From positions 22,611,553-22,675,552 of the forward strand of contig NC_082594.1 in NCBI RefSeq assembly GCF_030936135.1: 64,000 nt of DNA, read 5' to 3'. The notes under the pieces were generated by a model, which saw only the letters and a program-made list of their open reading frames with translations, ran no database searches and had not been told where the DNA came from. Position numbers and translations under genes: made by a program. Shown here one piece after another: positions 36,701-49,115 of the stretch (its first letter is position 1; every line of letters starts with the position of its first letter). The DNA comes from Gavia stellata. Taxonomy: Eukaryota; Chordata; Aves; Gaviiformes; Gaviidae.

Positions 36701-38090
36701 TTCTGAAAGCAGCGTGGTGCAGCACATCTCCTACGCAGCATGTGTAGCAGCCTAAACAGGCGCCTTCTCTGGAGCTTATCCTAGCAAATGAGCCAAGTAG
36801 GATTAACTAGATAGTAAAAATCTATTGGCTGGCAATTACACTTTAGTATTTGATTAAAATACAAGGCCAGATAATGCAGGAAGCATGAAAATGTTTGAAC
36901 ACGTTTATTCATCAGTTAGGAATTCCTTGCCCAAGTAGATGCTGTTTTACCCAAGAGGGGAGCTAGGCATTTGGCTCCTACAGCACTGTAGCAGTGGCAG
37001 GAGAGCTGCAGGAGGGCCCTGGCAGCTTTTGCTCTGCTTGAGCCTGCTTAATATCTGGGAAAGAAATAAATTTCAGGTTCCTTCAATTCTTTGTGTGACC
37101 TTATTAAAACCTTAGCTTGATTGAGAAGGAACGTGCGAGGAGACGATTTCCTTTGGCAACGGTGGACCCATACTAGGCTTCTGTCTTCATCTTGTACCCA
37201 AAGCCTTAAAATCCTGTGACAGGAAAATGAGGTGCTGCTGTAAGATTTCTGTCCCCTGTAAACACAGGAGGTAAGAGGGACTGTCTTTCTGTAGAAAGAT
37301 ACTGACCTCCAGTGGACAAATGGGGCAATCATAGGAGTTTATTCTAATTAAAATTTAGCTGTATGAGAACCCAGAAAGGAAATGAAGTTGAAGATACTGA
37401 GATTCATGCACTTCACTATTCCCCAAACTCTTCATGCCTTTATTTTTCTATACAGGCATAGAGCAAATATCCCTATGTACCTTGGTGAAATTTCACTGTT
37501 TTTAACATTGCTTATTGTCTCAATAAAATGTCTTGTCAACTTCTTTCCCCCAAGGAATGCGTTTTATGTGCAGGCACTGCCCTGTGCAGACAAGCATTCT
37601 GAAATAAGAGAAACCCAGCTATTATGACATGATGTAATGTGAGCTCTGCTCTACTCATTTGATAGCTGCAGGAGGACAAAGACCCTAGGAACTGTTCTCT
37701 GCAGATCTTTCAACTGGTTTTTTTGCTCTCAGTAACTAAGTGGTACTGCGATAAAAGCAGGCGTACAGCAAATCTCAGTGCACGTGCAGCTGTGCTGACT
37801 TCTGGAGGCTCAGAGTCCCCTAGTCCTTGACGAAGTTGGAACAAGGCAGAGACACTCTGAAATGTAAAACTGCTGTGAAGCTAAAAGCGCTGAAGCAACA
37901 AGATAGGACAGCTGAGGAGGTTGCTGCACCTCTGCTGAGCTCCCACCTGTAAATGCCCTCACAAGTCCTCTGAGCCTGACCTGGTTGTGAGGTGATGTGA
38001 CTTTGCACAAATGAAGAGGAGGCCTCCGGAGAAGTTGGGAGAGGCGGGTGAATTGCAGCAGCTTGGTGTTGGATGTTTTAAGCTTTTCAT
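30716..38090. other. Intergenic sequence downstream of WASF3
   Basis: Apart from the long inverted repeat at 31141-31269 I see no gene, RNA gene or recognisable transposon. GGTTGGTTGGTTGGTTGGCC at about 33618-33637 is a small simple repeat. Short open frames on both strands have no recognisable product. Confidence 0.6.
31141..31269. repeat. Long imperfect inverted repeat (41-bp core arms, 29-base loop)
   Basis: The core arms are 31150-31190 and 31220-31260. They pair over 41 bases with five mismatches, and two of these would be G-U pairs in + strand RNA. Weaker pairing extends to 31141 and 31269. The repeated segment contains AATTTACAATTAG and TACTA-ATTACACA. Confidence 0.85.
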
Positions 38091-38350
38091 TCACAGAATC
38101 GCAGAGGGGTTGAAGTGGGAAAGGACCTCTGGAGGTCACCTGGTCCAATCACTATGCTCAAGCAAGGCCACCTAAAGCCACTTGCCCAGGAACATGTCCA
38201 GATGGCTTTTGAATATCTCCACGGATGGAGACTCCACCACCTCTCTGGGCAACGTGTGTCAGTGCTTAGTCACCCTCCTTGTGAAAAAGCGTTTTCTGAT
38301 GTTCAGAGGGAGCCTCCTGTGTGTTGGTTTGTGCCCATTGTCCCTTGAAT
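38091..38350 (-). mobile_element. CR1 LINE, 3' end fragment
   Basis: TCACAGAATCGCAGAGGGGT is followed by AAAGGACCTCTGGAGGTCACCTGGTCCAA, GGACTCCACCACCTCTCTGGGCAA-type and TGTGCCCATTGTCCCTTG phrases, all diagnostic of the CR1 3' region on the minus strand. The boundary at the 38350 side is approximate. Confidence 0.93.
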
Positions 38351-39006
38351 GCCCATTGTCTTCAGTCCCGTGCTTGAGCCCTAGGGAAGCTGAGCATTTC
38401 TGCTCACCAACTGTGTTGTAAACACAATGCTTGAGTTAAAAATGGTAAAAGTCCTTCTTTCTACAGGGGGGAGTATGTACGGCTGGCAATGGATGTGCTG
38501 TTCTGCTTCTCAGTTACGCGGTAATAAAAATCACTAAATAAAAAAACCCTAGTTGCACAAACTGTGTTTGCAGAGCAGGTTTCATCACTGGACTTCTAAT
38601 GGCTGTAACTGACCCTAAGATGAAACCAGAAAACCTTGGTGGTTCTCTCCAGCCTTGCTTGGCAGATGTGCTTTGAGTTTCACCATGCTGAGAGGTTTTC
38701 TAATGCCCAGCAGCAGCCTAATGAGAAATAACCTGAGGGGCTTGATGAGGCTATTTTTTGAGGAGGAGAGAGTGTGATGGTTGCTTTTTAGGAAAGGACT
38801 GAAGGGGCAGAGAGGTTTTGGCAAGCCTAAGTTTTACTCCTTTTGTGAAGAAGCACAGGTTTGGATGGGGAGGTGATCGGGAACATATCTGTTAGCTAAG
38901 AAGGGAAGTATGTTCAGCAGCAAGAGCTAATGCTGTTTCCTTGGACTCCCATACCCCTTTGTGTGGTGGAAATGAGTCTTAGTAGAAAGCCTTTCCTTTG
39001 CCTTTT

Positions 39007-39108
39007 CATAAGATCACAGGATAATTCAAGCAGGAGGTCTCTGGTCCAACATCCTGCTTGCAGCAGGGTCAGATCAAGCTGCTCGGGGCTTCATCCAGTC
39101 CCTGGTGC
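39007..39108 (-). mobile_element. CR1 LINE, short 3' fragment
   Basis: ATCACAGGATAATTCAAGCA, GGAGGTCTCTGGTCCAAC and GCAGGGTCAGATCAAGCTG mark a CR1 3' end in minus orientation. The element is truncated where the CT repeat begins. Confidence 0.85.
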
Positions 39109-39135
39109 CTCTCTCTCTCTCTCTCTCTCTCTCTC
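39109..39135. repeat. (CT)n microsatellite
   Basis: A pure CT dinucleotide repeat of about 13 units directly abuts the CR1 fragment. Confidence 0.95.
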
Positions 39136-42100
39136 AGAATAGATCAACGCTTGAATGACAACTAATCTATATTGTGAAATATATTATAGAAAATTTAATT
39201 TACATAGAGATGAAGCCTGCTTATAGGGAGTGGAGATTAATAGTGACTTTTATATCATCCTCTAGGCAGAATATTAAATCTGAAACGCCATAATATCTAA
39301 ATTATAATAAATAATCAAGAGATTACAAGCCAATAGTACTAATAGTATAGAAAGGATCATTTTTTTCTTTCTTAATAAATTTTATATATCTGCAGTTTCC
39401 ATATTGGGTTTTTGTTCTTTCAGAACAAGAAATATGTTGCAGGTGTTGTCATTATATTTGCATTTGAGGTTATGGCCAGAAGCTTGTGATGCCAGGTGGT
39501 ATATAAACACAGAAAGAAAAGGTGATCCCTGCAGTCTAACCTGAATTTGAGGGGTAGTTGTTGGGCAGCTACATTACCTGAACAGGACCCTAGACTGTTT
39601 GTTAATTCAAAGCCCACCCATGAGCAAGGACATTTGCCATAGACCAAATTGTAGTCAATTTAATGCTGTAATGATACCAAGCAGGGAGTGGATTCAGAGT
39701 AAAACCAGCCATCTTGGCAAAGACCACATTGCCAGTGCGTTCCTACAGCATATGGTGTGATTCCCAGTCCAGTTTGCTTCTGGTCTGGGTCTGCCCATAG
39801 AGTAACCGCAGCATCCGTCTGCACCGTGTCTTGGAAAGGCATTGCTACTGCTTGATTTTGTTGTTCTTTCCTTTGAGCTGACAGGAGCCGTATAACAATC
39901 TGCTTCAGCCATTCTGTTCTTCAGGCTCTATTTTTCTGCAATTTGCTTTGATCTTGAATAGATGGGAAAGGTGACAATGAAAGAAGACATTTCCATTAGA
40001 ACAATGTGTCTTTCCAAAGGCTTGTCACAACATGAAATACAATTAAAATTGACTGAACGCCCACAGTTGGTACATAAAATCTTATGCTGTGCAGTTAATG
40101 GTGATTCACAGTAGCAGAGCACAGCGAACATGATGCGCCAGAGTATTGGTACTTGTTGGCTGGATCTCTGCAGCTTCTGCAAGTCCAAGTTGCAGTGCTA
40201 TTTCTCCTCCCCCACCAATGCTCTCTTTTCTTCTGTATGATGAGTACAGTCATTAGTCCAAGATTAACTTTATTCAGACTCTTTACATCACTTTTTCTTT
40301 CTCTGGTTTTAGTTAGCTTTTCACAACCAAGTTAGGTCTGTCTTAAATCTGCTATGCTTTAACTTACAAAGATGCAAGAACCAGCGGGTGCGAGAGGATG
40401 GAAGGAGGGAGATGAGGATAGGTGCATGATATGATGGGAGAAGTAGGGTTGGTTGCAGAAGAAGGGATGGGAAACAGCTAGGCAAGGGGGCTACAGCTGG
40501 GAATGGAGGGGTATGGGGAGTTTGAAGGGATGGAGCTGGGATTTCTGGTACCAAAAAATGGAGAAAGCTGGTACAAAAAATCAACCAAAGGACAAGATGC
40601 AAGTGGGGCAGCATGGTTTGGAAAAGGTAGGCAAAGGAAAAGTATGTGAGGGAAATGGGCAGGGGTGTCTGTGCTTCCTAGACGAATCATCAGTGTGCCT
40701 TGCAGTGGAACCCCAGAGCCCTTCTACCGCTGTGAATGTTCTTGGGAACCAGTGGCAGATCCCATTTCTCCATGTCTGTCTTGAATTTAAGATGGTCGCA
40801 TGCTGCACGTTGTCCATTAGCTCATGTAAAGAATGTCAAGATTGCAGCTGGGCTCACCCTTGGGATGGTAGTGCTGGGTGCGTGATGAAATTTTGGAAGG
40901 CTTTTCAGGCAGGCTGTTTTAATAGCTTGAAAAATTACCTTTTTCAGAATACATATAACGGTTTCCAAGTGAATTACTCAAAATTATGACTTTTCTAGAC
41001 TAAGGTTTTCTCAGAATTTCTTGGAGAATAGAGATTAAAGTGTTGGTCCAGCTTGGTTAATGACCTTCTGTAACGCTGCTTTGGCGTGCACAGCAGATAC
41101 ACATATAGACAGGATTTTTCTTCCATAAAACTGTGTCTCTACTGCAGCATTTAAACCCTATATCTACTCTGCATTACTTATTTCTCATGCTGTCATGGGG
41201 AAGTAATTTGTTTTCTTTGGTTGTGCCCCATCTAGGCAAATAAAATACAGAAGAAAGCTTTAGATATTGCAAATTCCATTAAAAAGATCGATGTTTTATA
41301 GAAGAGACAGCAGATTCTGATGCTACTTTTTTTTTAAAAGATGTATCCCATTTAATTAGTTATTTCAATGAATTATTTCTTTCAAGGCAATTTACTTTGT
41401 TTTATCCACAGATAATTCTACTGAAGCGCCTAGAGTCTGCAAATTGTACAATTATCATATCTTCCTATCTCTGTATATCTCTAGCCAAAACAAATTCCAG
41501 GACTGACATTTTAATTTGTATTTGCATTTCAGCTCTGCCAGATGACTGCAGTTTCTTGAAGTGAACTAGACCAAAAAAACCCCATGTGAATAGGTGGCAA
41601 AAAATACAGCAGACAGGCTTCTTTTCATCATTCTGTTCCTAAATTACCTTCCCAACAATGAATCCTTTTCAGGATTTGATGTGTACATGCTTTGCTGCAT
41701 CTTCATTCATTTCTAGTGAGGATCCACTTTCTCTGGCGAGAGCCTGCCCCGTGCCAGGCACTGGGTGAACAGGGTGCCCTACCACGAAGGATGTATTTGA
41801 CACATCTATAGCAATGTACTAATTGTTCCTGGCCCACTAGTAATTTTAATAATTCAGGATCAGTTTGAGACGGGACCTGAAAAAAAGCTTGTGCACATCA
41901 AAACTTGTCTTTTTTTCCCCAGACATGTCAGTTTGGTTAGTAAAACGTCACCTTTTCCTCCAAATGGTACTTCACTTTTAACTACTGAAGGTTGGAAATT
42001 TCAGCCATGGAAGCATGGCTTAAGAATAGCAATGGACAAAAGTGAAGTCAAGAGCAATCTGAAATGATACGACATCATCTGTACTTTTACAGCAAAGATC

Positions 42101-45100
42101 TGAAAAGCTCGTAGCATCCAGCATCCACTGAGAATATAAATATTTCTGAAGAATCTGATTTACTCCATACTTTATGGACGTGTTTATAATCATCTTCATT
42201 TGAGGACCTAACAGTTGCTGTGTTACTAACTTGCTGGTAAGGGGCATGGCATTGTAAAGCTATCTGGTCTCTGAAAGTAAATGATTTGTTATGACATTAG
42301 GATAAAAATACTCACCAGAGCCAAAAGAGTGACTCAGCTCTGGATCCAGTATGAGCTATCGCTCTGGGTAGCAGCACTGGCAAAGTCTGACGACGAAGGA
42401 GCATGGAAACCGAACTGCTGCCTCACCGCTGCGCCATTCAGAGGAGGTGGGGATTCGAGAACCGCGTTCTCTGTCAAGTGATATTTCAGGCACACGCGTA
42501 ACTACGAACAAAGGGTGTAGATGGCACAACTGCTGTAATTTTCTTAGTGCTCTATGTTAGAGAGGGGTTCAGGGCTTTGGTTTGCTTTCTGTGTACCACC
42601 TCATTGTGATGCGCTCTCTGGGACTGCACTGACCTTTTGACAGCCCAGGCCTACTGCGTGTTCAGTATTTTTCCCTTTTTTTTTTTTAATTTTTAGCCAT
42701 CCTGTAGACTTTCCAGGTGTTCCTTCAGCTGGTGGCTCTGGCTGTGCCACAGCTGCCGCTGCCAAGCCATTCAGCGTGATTTTCCATGCTGCACACTTCA
42801 GGTAGAGGATGTTCAACAAGGCCTGAGAATTGCCTGTGAAATGCAAATTACTCTGCCAGGCAGGAGAGTGAAAGCAAAGCAGACAAGGGTGTCTTCTAAT
42901 TAAATGTAATGACAAGGAGGCCAAAAAGCATCCCCTGCTAATTCCTGAACTATGCTGGCAGAAGGCAGAGAGGAGGTAGAAACAAGGGAGGAGACCTGCC
43001 AGAATGGGGAAAGAAAACCGGGACAAAAAGGGAGGTGGCACCGCAGCTTGTCCTGCACAGCCCCCCCGGGCTTTGGTAAGGGCACCTCTGCCCCGCTGCT
43101 GGTGCCAGGGCTGCCTCGGGGTGGCTGCAGCATCCTTCAGCCCCTGGTGCTCAGCTTCTTGAGAGGGAGTTACATGAACAGTGTCTGTCTCCCATCAGTA
43201 GGCAAATCTTTTAGATGAGATAGCACTGATATTAGGTGTGCTGGTTTTACTCTTTTGCCAATTCTTGCAGGAATATACATGCATCTAAGATAATTTTAGT
43301 AATGTAGGTTCTGTAATTCCTTTTTATTGGTGCTATAGAGCTGAGGAAAAGCCCTACTGGCCTGGGAGCTGTGTTCATAAAGACAAATCTTCTTCCTTCA
43401 GTCTATTTCAATTTCCTTGTCTTTAAAGTGAGAATATGCTCTGGTGCATCCTAAGATTGGCTTCGTGGCAGGGTGAATTGGATCAAGCGGGATTTCATGC
43501 TATACTAGACGTAGATGGCAGGTACGCTACACCCAGCTAATGTGTATGCAGCTCTGCTGGGCGTACGTAAGCTATACTTCATTTTGTTGCATAGGCGCTG
43601 CTTGTGGAAACACCAGTGCTGAGCAGGCTCCCCCAGGAACTCCTCCTCAGCTGCTGCATCTCACTTGTTTGTCCACTCCATGTCTTGTCGGGGAGTAGAG
43701 TGGTGACGGATGGGCTTCACCTTATGGATGGATGTAAATGTGCACGTGCTACTATTCCCAGTACATCTGGATCTTCATGTTTTCTTCACTGTTAGTCTCC
43801 ATTGTGCAATACACTCCGCATGGGTGGGACTCTCCACACACCTTCATTTCCACAAGTATTCAGGGAGTGATGGGAGCACACTCCCTCCAAGTCTCACTTT
43901 CTGCATTGTCCCAGGGACTTCCCTCCTACCCAAAGCAAAAGGGGTTTGGTGGCCAGTAAGTAGCCCAGGTCAGAGAGCCCAGGTTTGAATGGCAGAGAGG
44001 GACACTTTTTACACTGTTTTGTGTGTGTGGTTTCTCCTTTTCTATGTGAGAAGTTAGGAAAGAATGTTTTTTCTTTTAAGGTGAAACTGGGCACAGTTTG
44101 TAACATACATTTTCCTTAGGACAAGCCTCCCTGCCTCCTCCCTCATCCCCAGCCTCAGCGATGAACCTCACTGGCAGCCTCACACCCCTCCACGGGCAAG
44201 TTGCTGAGAGTTCGGTGGAGGGCAACTTCTGCTGTGCTTCAGGGTGGGCTAACATGTCGCTCAGGAGCTAGTACTCAGGGTTTCCAGTGACTGACTGCAA
44301 ATGAACTGGGAAAATGTTTTTCTCCCAGTCTGATGGAGATGGAAGCTGCCAGGTGAGCAGGTTTTGGCTGGGCAGGATGGTGGTGGGACTGTTGTAATGA
44401 GTCCAGGTGGCTTATGTGGAGATTTCCATCAGATATTTTTGAGTGTGAAATTATTTTTTAAAATGCATGTAATGTAAGTCAGGAACAATCTCTTGTTGCA
44501 GATTCAAGGCTTTCAATGAAACTTTTCACTAGGACAAAAGCCTAACATCACCTACAAAAGCAGTCTGAACAGGACTCCTAGCAAGTGGCTTACACAACCA
44601 TCTGGGACAGTGACAAACAAGCTGTTACTTCACTTACTCAGGCAGCTTGATCCATTGTCAAGACAGAGCAGAGAATAGGAATTTCTATAAACTGTGGGCG
44701 TGTAGTATTTTATTTTATTATTGCAGCAAAATTATATTATAGTGAGATAATGCCAGAGATAATACTGAAAATAGTATTAAGGAATATATATTAGTTTAGC
44801 AAAAACAGCAGCTGCCGTAGAAAATTTTCATTTAATAAACATTAGTACTTGATTGATAATGCTGGCAGTGGCAGGATTTCTGCCCCCCCCCCCCCCTTTT
44901 TTTTCCCTGTGACTTCAGTGTTTTTGAGTATGTCATGTTGGTAGTCCTGGAGACTGGAAGGCTCACTCCATCCAGAAATTCTGCAAGCTTTTCCGTGTGC
45001 CTCAGTCCTAGGGAGGACAGGATGTCTTGTTAAGTCAGTTAGATGCTCTCGGTTCTTTTACAGTCTGGCACTGCGAATAAAAGAGCCAAATGTCAGAGTA

Positions 45101-45934
45101 ACTATGGGTCAGTCACTACCAGCTAGACTGATACCCACAAATTATTTCAAGTAGAGAAATAAATCATGGTGAACTGATAATTGTGATTGGTCTTTATATT
45201 TTTTTATTTGTATTAAGCATATGTTATCTATGATTCTAAGGTGAGGACCAGGGTATGTTGTGCCAGGTACCCTGCAGACACAAAGTCCTGCCTTAACTCT
45301 TCTACATGATCTGGCTCTGAGGACTGAGATATGCCTACAACTTGGGCTGGAGCTGAGTGACTGTAAGGCATTTGGTTTCACAAAGGATATGCTTTTAATG
45401 GTGTTGGTAGATTTTTCCCACTCAGAATCCAAATGCTAATGGTGCCTCATGCCATAATCCTGATCTTTCTGCTGTTCTGGTCTATTGGTTGAGAAGACCA
45501 ACACACAAGCGTGAACTTCTAATTTTAAATGCTATTTCTGCCTCTGATATGACATAAACACATTGTGGGCCAAGGAAGACCTTGGTCTAATTTTAATCAA
45601 TTTTATTTCCAAAGCTCATGCCTCAAGGCAGATCTTTCTGTAATGTTTAAAATTCTAAAATGTTTGTGTTTTACCTGTTGTGTGCACCTGATGTTGTGAA
45701 TAATGGGGGAAATACTTAAAATTAGAAGGGCATCATGTAAAAAGTGAAAAAAATGGCTAGGGGCCCATCCTTTCTCTGCCCTCCTCCAAAATGTAGGCAC
45801 CGAAGTAATTTGTTACTGTTTAAGGCAGCTTATAGCAAGAAGTAGAGGAGGATGATCCAGTACGTAACCTGTGGAGGCTGTGCCCACGGCTCTGCTGTTA
45901 CCATGGTCATTGATTCCTAGTATTTAATACCAGA
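39136..45934. other. Intergenic sequence
   Basis: No gene recognised. A purine-rich stretch lies at about 40378-40660. The open frames of 178 codons (40453-40989, +) and 146 codons (42601-43041, -) have low-complexity or unremarkable translations. A C14T8 block lies at 44883-44904. Confidence 0.55.
44883..44904. repeat. C14T8 homopolymer block
   Basis: Fourteen C are followed by eight T. On the minus strand this is A8G14, the same kind of block as 6257-6280 in opposite orientation. Confidence 0.9.
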
Positions 45935-46115
45935 AATGGCAACTAGATCATCAAGCCAGACCACCAATATTTTATAGGCTCTTCTAATTTTACAGCCATT
46001 TATTCCTCTGCTAAGTCCAGTAGTTTGTGCTTGGCTCAAGCCACTCCATCAGCAAGTCTACACGTCAGGAGATGGGGATCCCCCATTTCCTGGGGAGTGT
46101 CTTGCAACACTTACA
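45935..46115 (-). mobile_element. Ancient amniote-type CR1 relic
   Basis: AACTAGATCATCAAGCCAGACCACC, split over 45942-45966, is followed by ACAGCCATTTATTCCTCTG, TTGTGCTTGGCTCAAGCC and AGGAGATGGGGATCCCCCA. The order and spacing match the old CR1 family shared by turtles, crocodiles and birds. Divergence is high. Confidence 0.65.
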
Positions 46116-47519
46116 TACCTAGCTGTTGAAGTGGATATAACTTGCTTCAGCTTCCATCCATTAGCTCATGCTACATCATTTTCTGTTTGAGGCATGTGGT
46201 CCTCAGACCTTATTTTCTCCAACTGGTATTTCCCATAATGCTGTATTTATGTCACTTTTCAGCTTTCCTTGGGTAGGCAAAATAACTTGCATTCCCAAGC
46301 CTCCCACTGTCCATAAATGTTCTTTTTCAGACTCTTTCCTATGTAAAAACATTAAATGTTCTTTTTCAGACTATGTAAAAAGATACTTTGACAAGCATGG
46401 GAACAGACTGGGTTGCAGTGTTCGGGGTTCATCTCACCTCAGCTGTACAAAACAAAAAGGCAAGATCGCCTCTCGGCTCCTATGTGTGACACCTCCCATT
46501 CAAGGACTCAACTTATGAAGACGTGGTTGGAGGTACCTCGTCCGGGAGTATTCCGAAAGCGTGTCCTTTGAACACTGCTACATGGATTTGACCCGTGGGC
46601 CCGAATCAAGATGTCCTCTGGTGCCACTGGTTGGTGACAGGAAAGCAGGAGCGAGAAGGGTGGGAGAGCCAGCAGCACTGCTGAGGGGCTGGTGGGAAGC
46701 AGCTCTCCAGCCCCTGGGGAGGAACAAGGTGTATTTCCCCTGTGACAGCTTTGCTCAAAATTTAGTTGAATTTTTCATTTTGGGCAATGACTTTTTTAAA
46801 AGGCAGATTGGGTTTTGCTCTAAAGGAGCAAGAGACCTGCACCCGATGTGTCACATCATCCAGAGACACCTCCTGCCAGGGCTGGGCAGCCGTGCTGAGC
46901 AAGGAGAAAGAGGGAAGAGGAGTCTGTTCGTGCTGATGGTCACTCCCAGATGAGAAAGGCTCTGTAAAAGGCTCTGTGTTGCAAACCTGCCCCCCAAGGG
47001 CTGGCTCAGAGCAGGGGCAGGAGGTGTTGTGCAGCAGGTGCTGTGACATGCAGCAGCTCTGGGGCAGCTCTGCTGGGGCTGCAGCCCGTCTGGTGATGCT
47101 GCGTTGCTTGCTGATGGGGCACAGAGTCCATGCGTCTGTCTGGAAAAGGAGTATCTGAACAGACCAAAGCCTTGCAGCTGCTGTGGGACTCTTCATCTCA
47201 AAATGTGGCTTCAGGGTAAAAGCCTTTGGCTTTTCTCCTGCCCAGGGCTGGTTTCTGCATCTTCACACTTCTAGGGGAAGCTGGGTTCAAAGCATGGTGG
47301 GAAGAGCTGCATCTGTTGGGCTCATTGCATGGCACTGCTCGTGCCCTGCAGTGTGCACAGGCACCCTGCCATCGTATGGGTGGCGTAGAAACTTGCTAGG
47401 TATTGGCACGCCATAAAATCTGGCACGCTGTGTCAAGCTGCACCATTTAAGTTTGTCTGCCTTGTCCTCATATTGACTCCGAGCTACAGACTCCTTCAGG
47501 AAATTAGTGCTAAGGGTGT
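46116..47519. other. Intergenic sequence between CR1 relics
   Basis: Holds the short direct repeat at 46314-46372. The longest open frames (46561-46953 + and 46762-47196 -) overlap each other and match no family I know. Confidence 0.5.
46314..46372. repeat. 20-bp direct repeat, 39-bp spacing
   Basis: TAAATGTTCTTTTTCAGACT occurs at 46314-46333 and identically at 46353-46372. Both copies are followed by ATGTAAAAA, the first after a 7-base insertion. This is a short tandem duplication. Confidence 0.9.
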
Positions 47520-48480
47520 CCAGATGGCAGGCGCCCATGGGTGCCGAGGAAGCTTGAGGCTATTGTCAGTACGTGAAGATGGTCTTTAACATCTTTGTGA
47601 AGTCATGGCAATCAAGGGAATTTCCCGGTGACTAGAAAAAAGCAATTTTTATGCCCATCTTCAAAAAGGACAACAACATGGGGAGCTACAGGCTCAGTCC
47701 CTAGGAATATTTTGAACCAAGTCCTGTGTAAGCCATTTCCAGGCACACGAAGGACCAGAAGGTGATCAGGAACTGCCAGCACAGCTTTAGCAAGGTCACA
47801 GCGACCTCCATGGTGGAAAAACTGTCTGTGTGGACAAGGGAGAGCAGCGAGGCTGTTTACCTTGACTTTAGCAAGGCTTTCAATGCTGTTTCCCTGTGGG
47901 ATACTAGTGGCCGGACCAGGAAGTCGGAATGGATGGGTGGACTTGCAGTTTGGGTGGAAAAAGTGGAAGGACTATCAGGTTCAAAGGGTCAAGTCCAGCT
48001 GGTAGCTAAGGACAAGAGCTATTCTTCAGAGGCTGACGCTGGGGCCAATACTGCCTAACGTTGTCATCAGTAACCCGAACGAGAGGACAGGATCCTTGTA
48101 AGCTCACAAATGGTACCAAATTGGGAGGAGGAATGGGTAAGCTGGAGAGCGGGGCTGCAGTTCACAGGGGTGTTGGTAAACTGGAGGAATGGACTGACAG
48201 AAACCTCATGAAGTTCATGAAAGATAAATGCAAATTCTTTCACCTGGGGTGGAATAAATCCATATCAGTCCAGGCTGGAAAGGTCCTGGTGGGCAGCAAG
48301 TTGAATGTGAGGCAGCAATGGCCTGTTGAAGTGATACAACATAGAGGGGGGCATTAGCAAGAGCACAGCCAGCACTGATTATTCTCCTAGACCAAGCAGG
48401 TCTGAAAACGCACCTGGAGTACCGTGTTAAGTACTGCATCCAATCCAAGTTATTTTGTGATGCTGTAAGCAGTGTTTTTT
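47520..48480 (+). mobile_element. CR1 LINE, decayed reverse-transcriptase (ORF2) segment
   Basis: In shifting + strand frames it preserves CR1 ORF2 landmarks. These are a P-I-F-K-K-D stretch near 47655, Q-H-S-F-S-K near 47780, the reverse-transcriptase motif Y-L-D-F-S-K-A-F-N-A-V near 47860-47890 (usual form Y-L-D-F-x-K-A-F-D), L-T-N-G-T-K-L-G-G near 48110 and RNLMKF near 48200. Stops and frameshifts break it, and the catalytic D-D segment is not intact. It is a dead copy. Confidence 0.85.
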
Positions 48481-48724
48481 GAGGTTGACACTTGGACATA
48501 GTTTGATCTCTGCTTCCTTGTTATGAACTACTGCTCTGCCAAGGTCTAAGGCTTCTGGACCATGGTACGGGTCTCTGACTCAAGATTACCTGTGGGACAT
48601 CTTGGATCAAACTTTGCAAAAGAAACCCCCAAAACAAAAACACCTCTTATTTTATACCTCCATCTGCCTTTCATGAACTGATGGGTAAGATGGTGGGACA
48701 CCCACAGGTGTGTCTCATTCTCCA

Positions 48725-49115
48725 TGAGGACCATAGGATAACTCAGGTTGGCAGGGACCTCAGGAGGTCTCTAGTCCAACCTCTGTCTCAAAGCAGGGTC
48801 AGACCAGGTTGGTCAGGGCTTTATCTAGTGGAGCCTTGAAAACCTCCAAGAGGCACTGCACAACCTCTCTGGCCAACCTGTGCCACTGCCTGACTGTCCC
48901 AACGGGGAAATAGTTTCTCCTTATACTCAGTCTCAAACTCACTTGCTTCAGTTATGGCTGTTGTCTCTCATCCTCTCATCATGCACTGCCGTGAAGATCC
49001 TGGATCCGTCATCTTGATAACCTCCCCACAGGCACTGTTAGGTCCCTGTGAAACCATCTCTTCTCCAGGCTGAATGAGCCAAGCTCCCCCAGTGCCTCCT
49101 CACAGGCTGTTGTGG
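48725..49115 (-). mobile_element. CR1 LINE, 3' fragment
   Basis: Starts at ACCATAGGATAACTCAGGTT and continues with GGGACCTCAGGAGGTCTCTA, GTCCAACCTCTGTCTCAAAG, AACCTCTCTGGCCAACCTGT and CTTCTCCAGGCTGAATGAGC. These are the CR1 3' UTR and end of ORF2 read on the minus strand. It faces the + strand CR1 segment 240 bases away, so the two are separate insertions or an inverted rearrangement. Confidence 0.92.

Noticed and set aside
40453..40989. 178-codon + strand open frame
   Set aside because: Comes from a purine-rich stretch that lacks stops by composition. Other frames overlap on both strands and no domain is recognised.
42440..42470. tRNA-like T-loop sequence (GGATTCGAGAACC)
   Set aside because: The flanking bases do not form the T stem, and no D arm or acceptor stem can be drawn around it.
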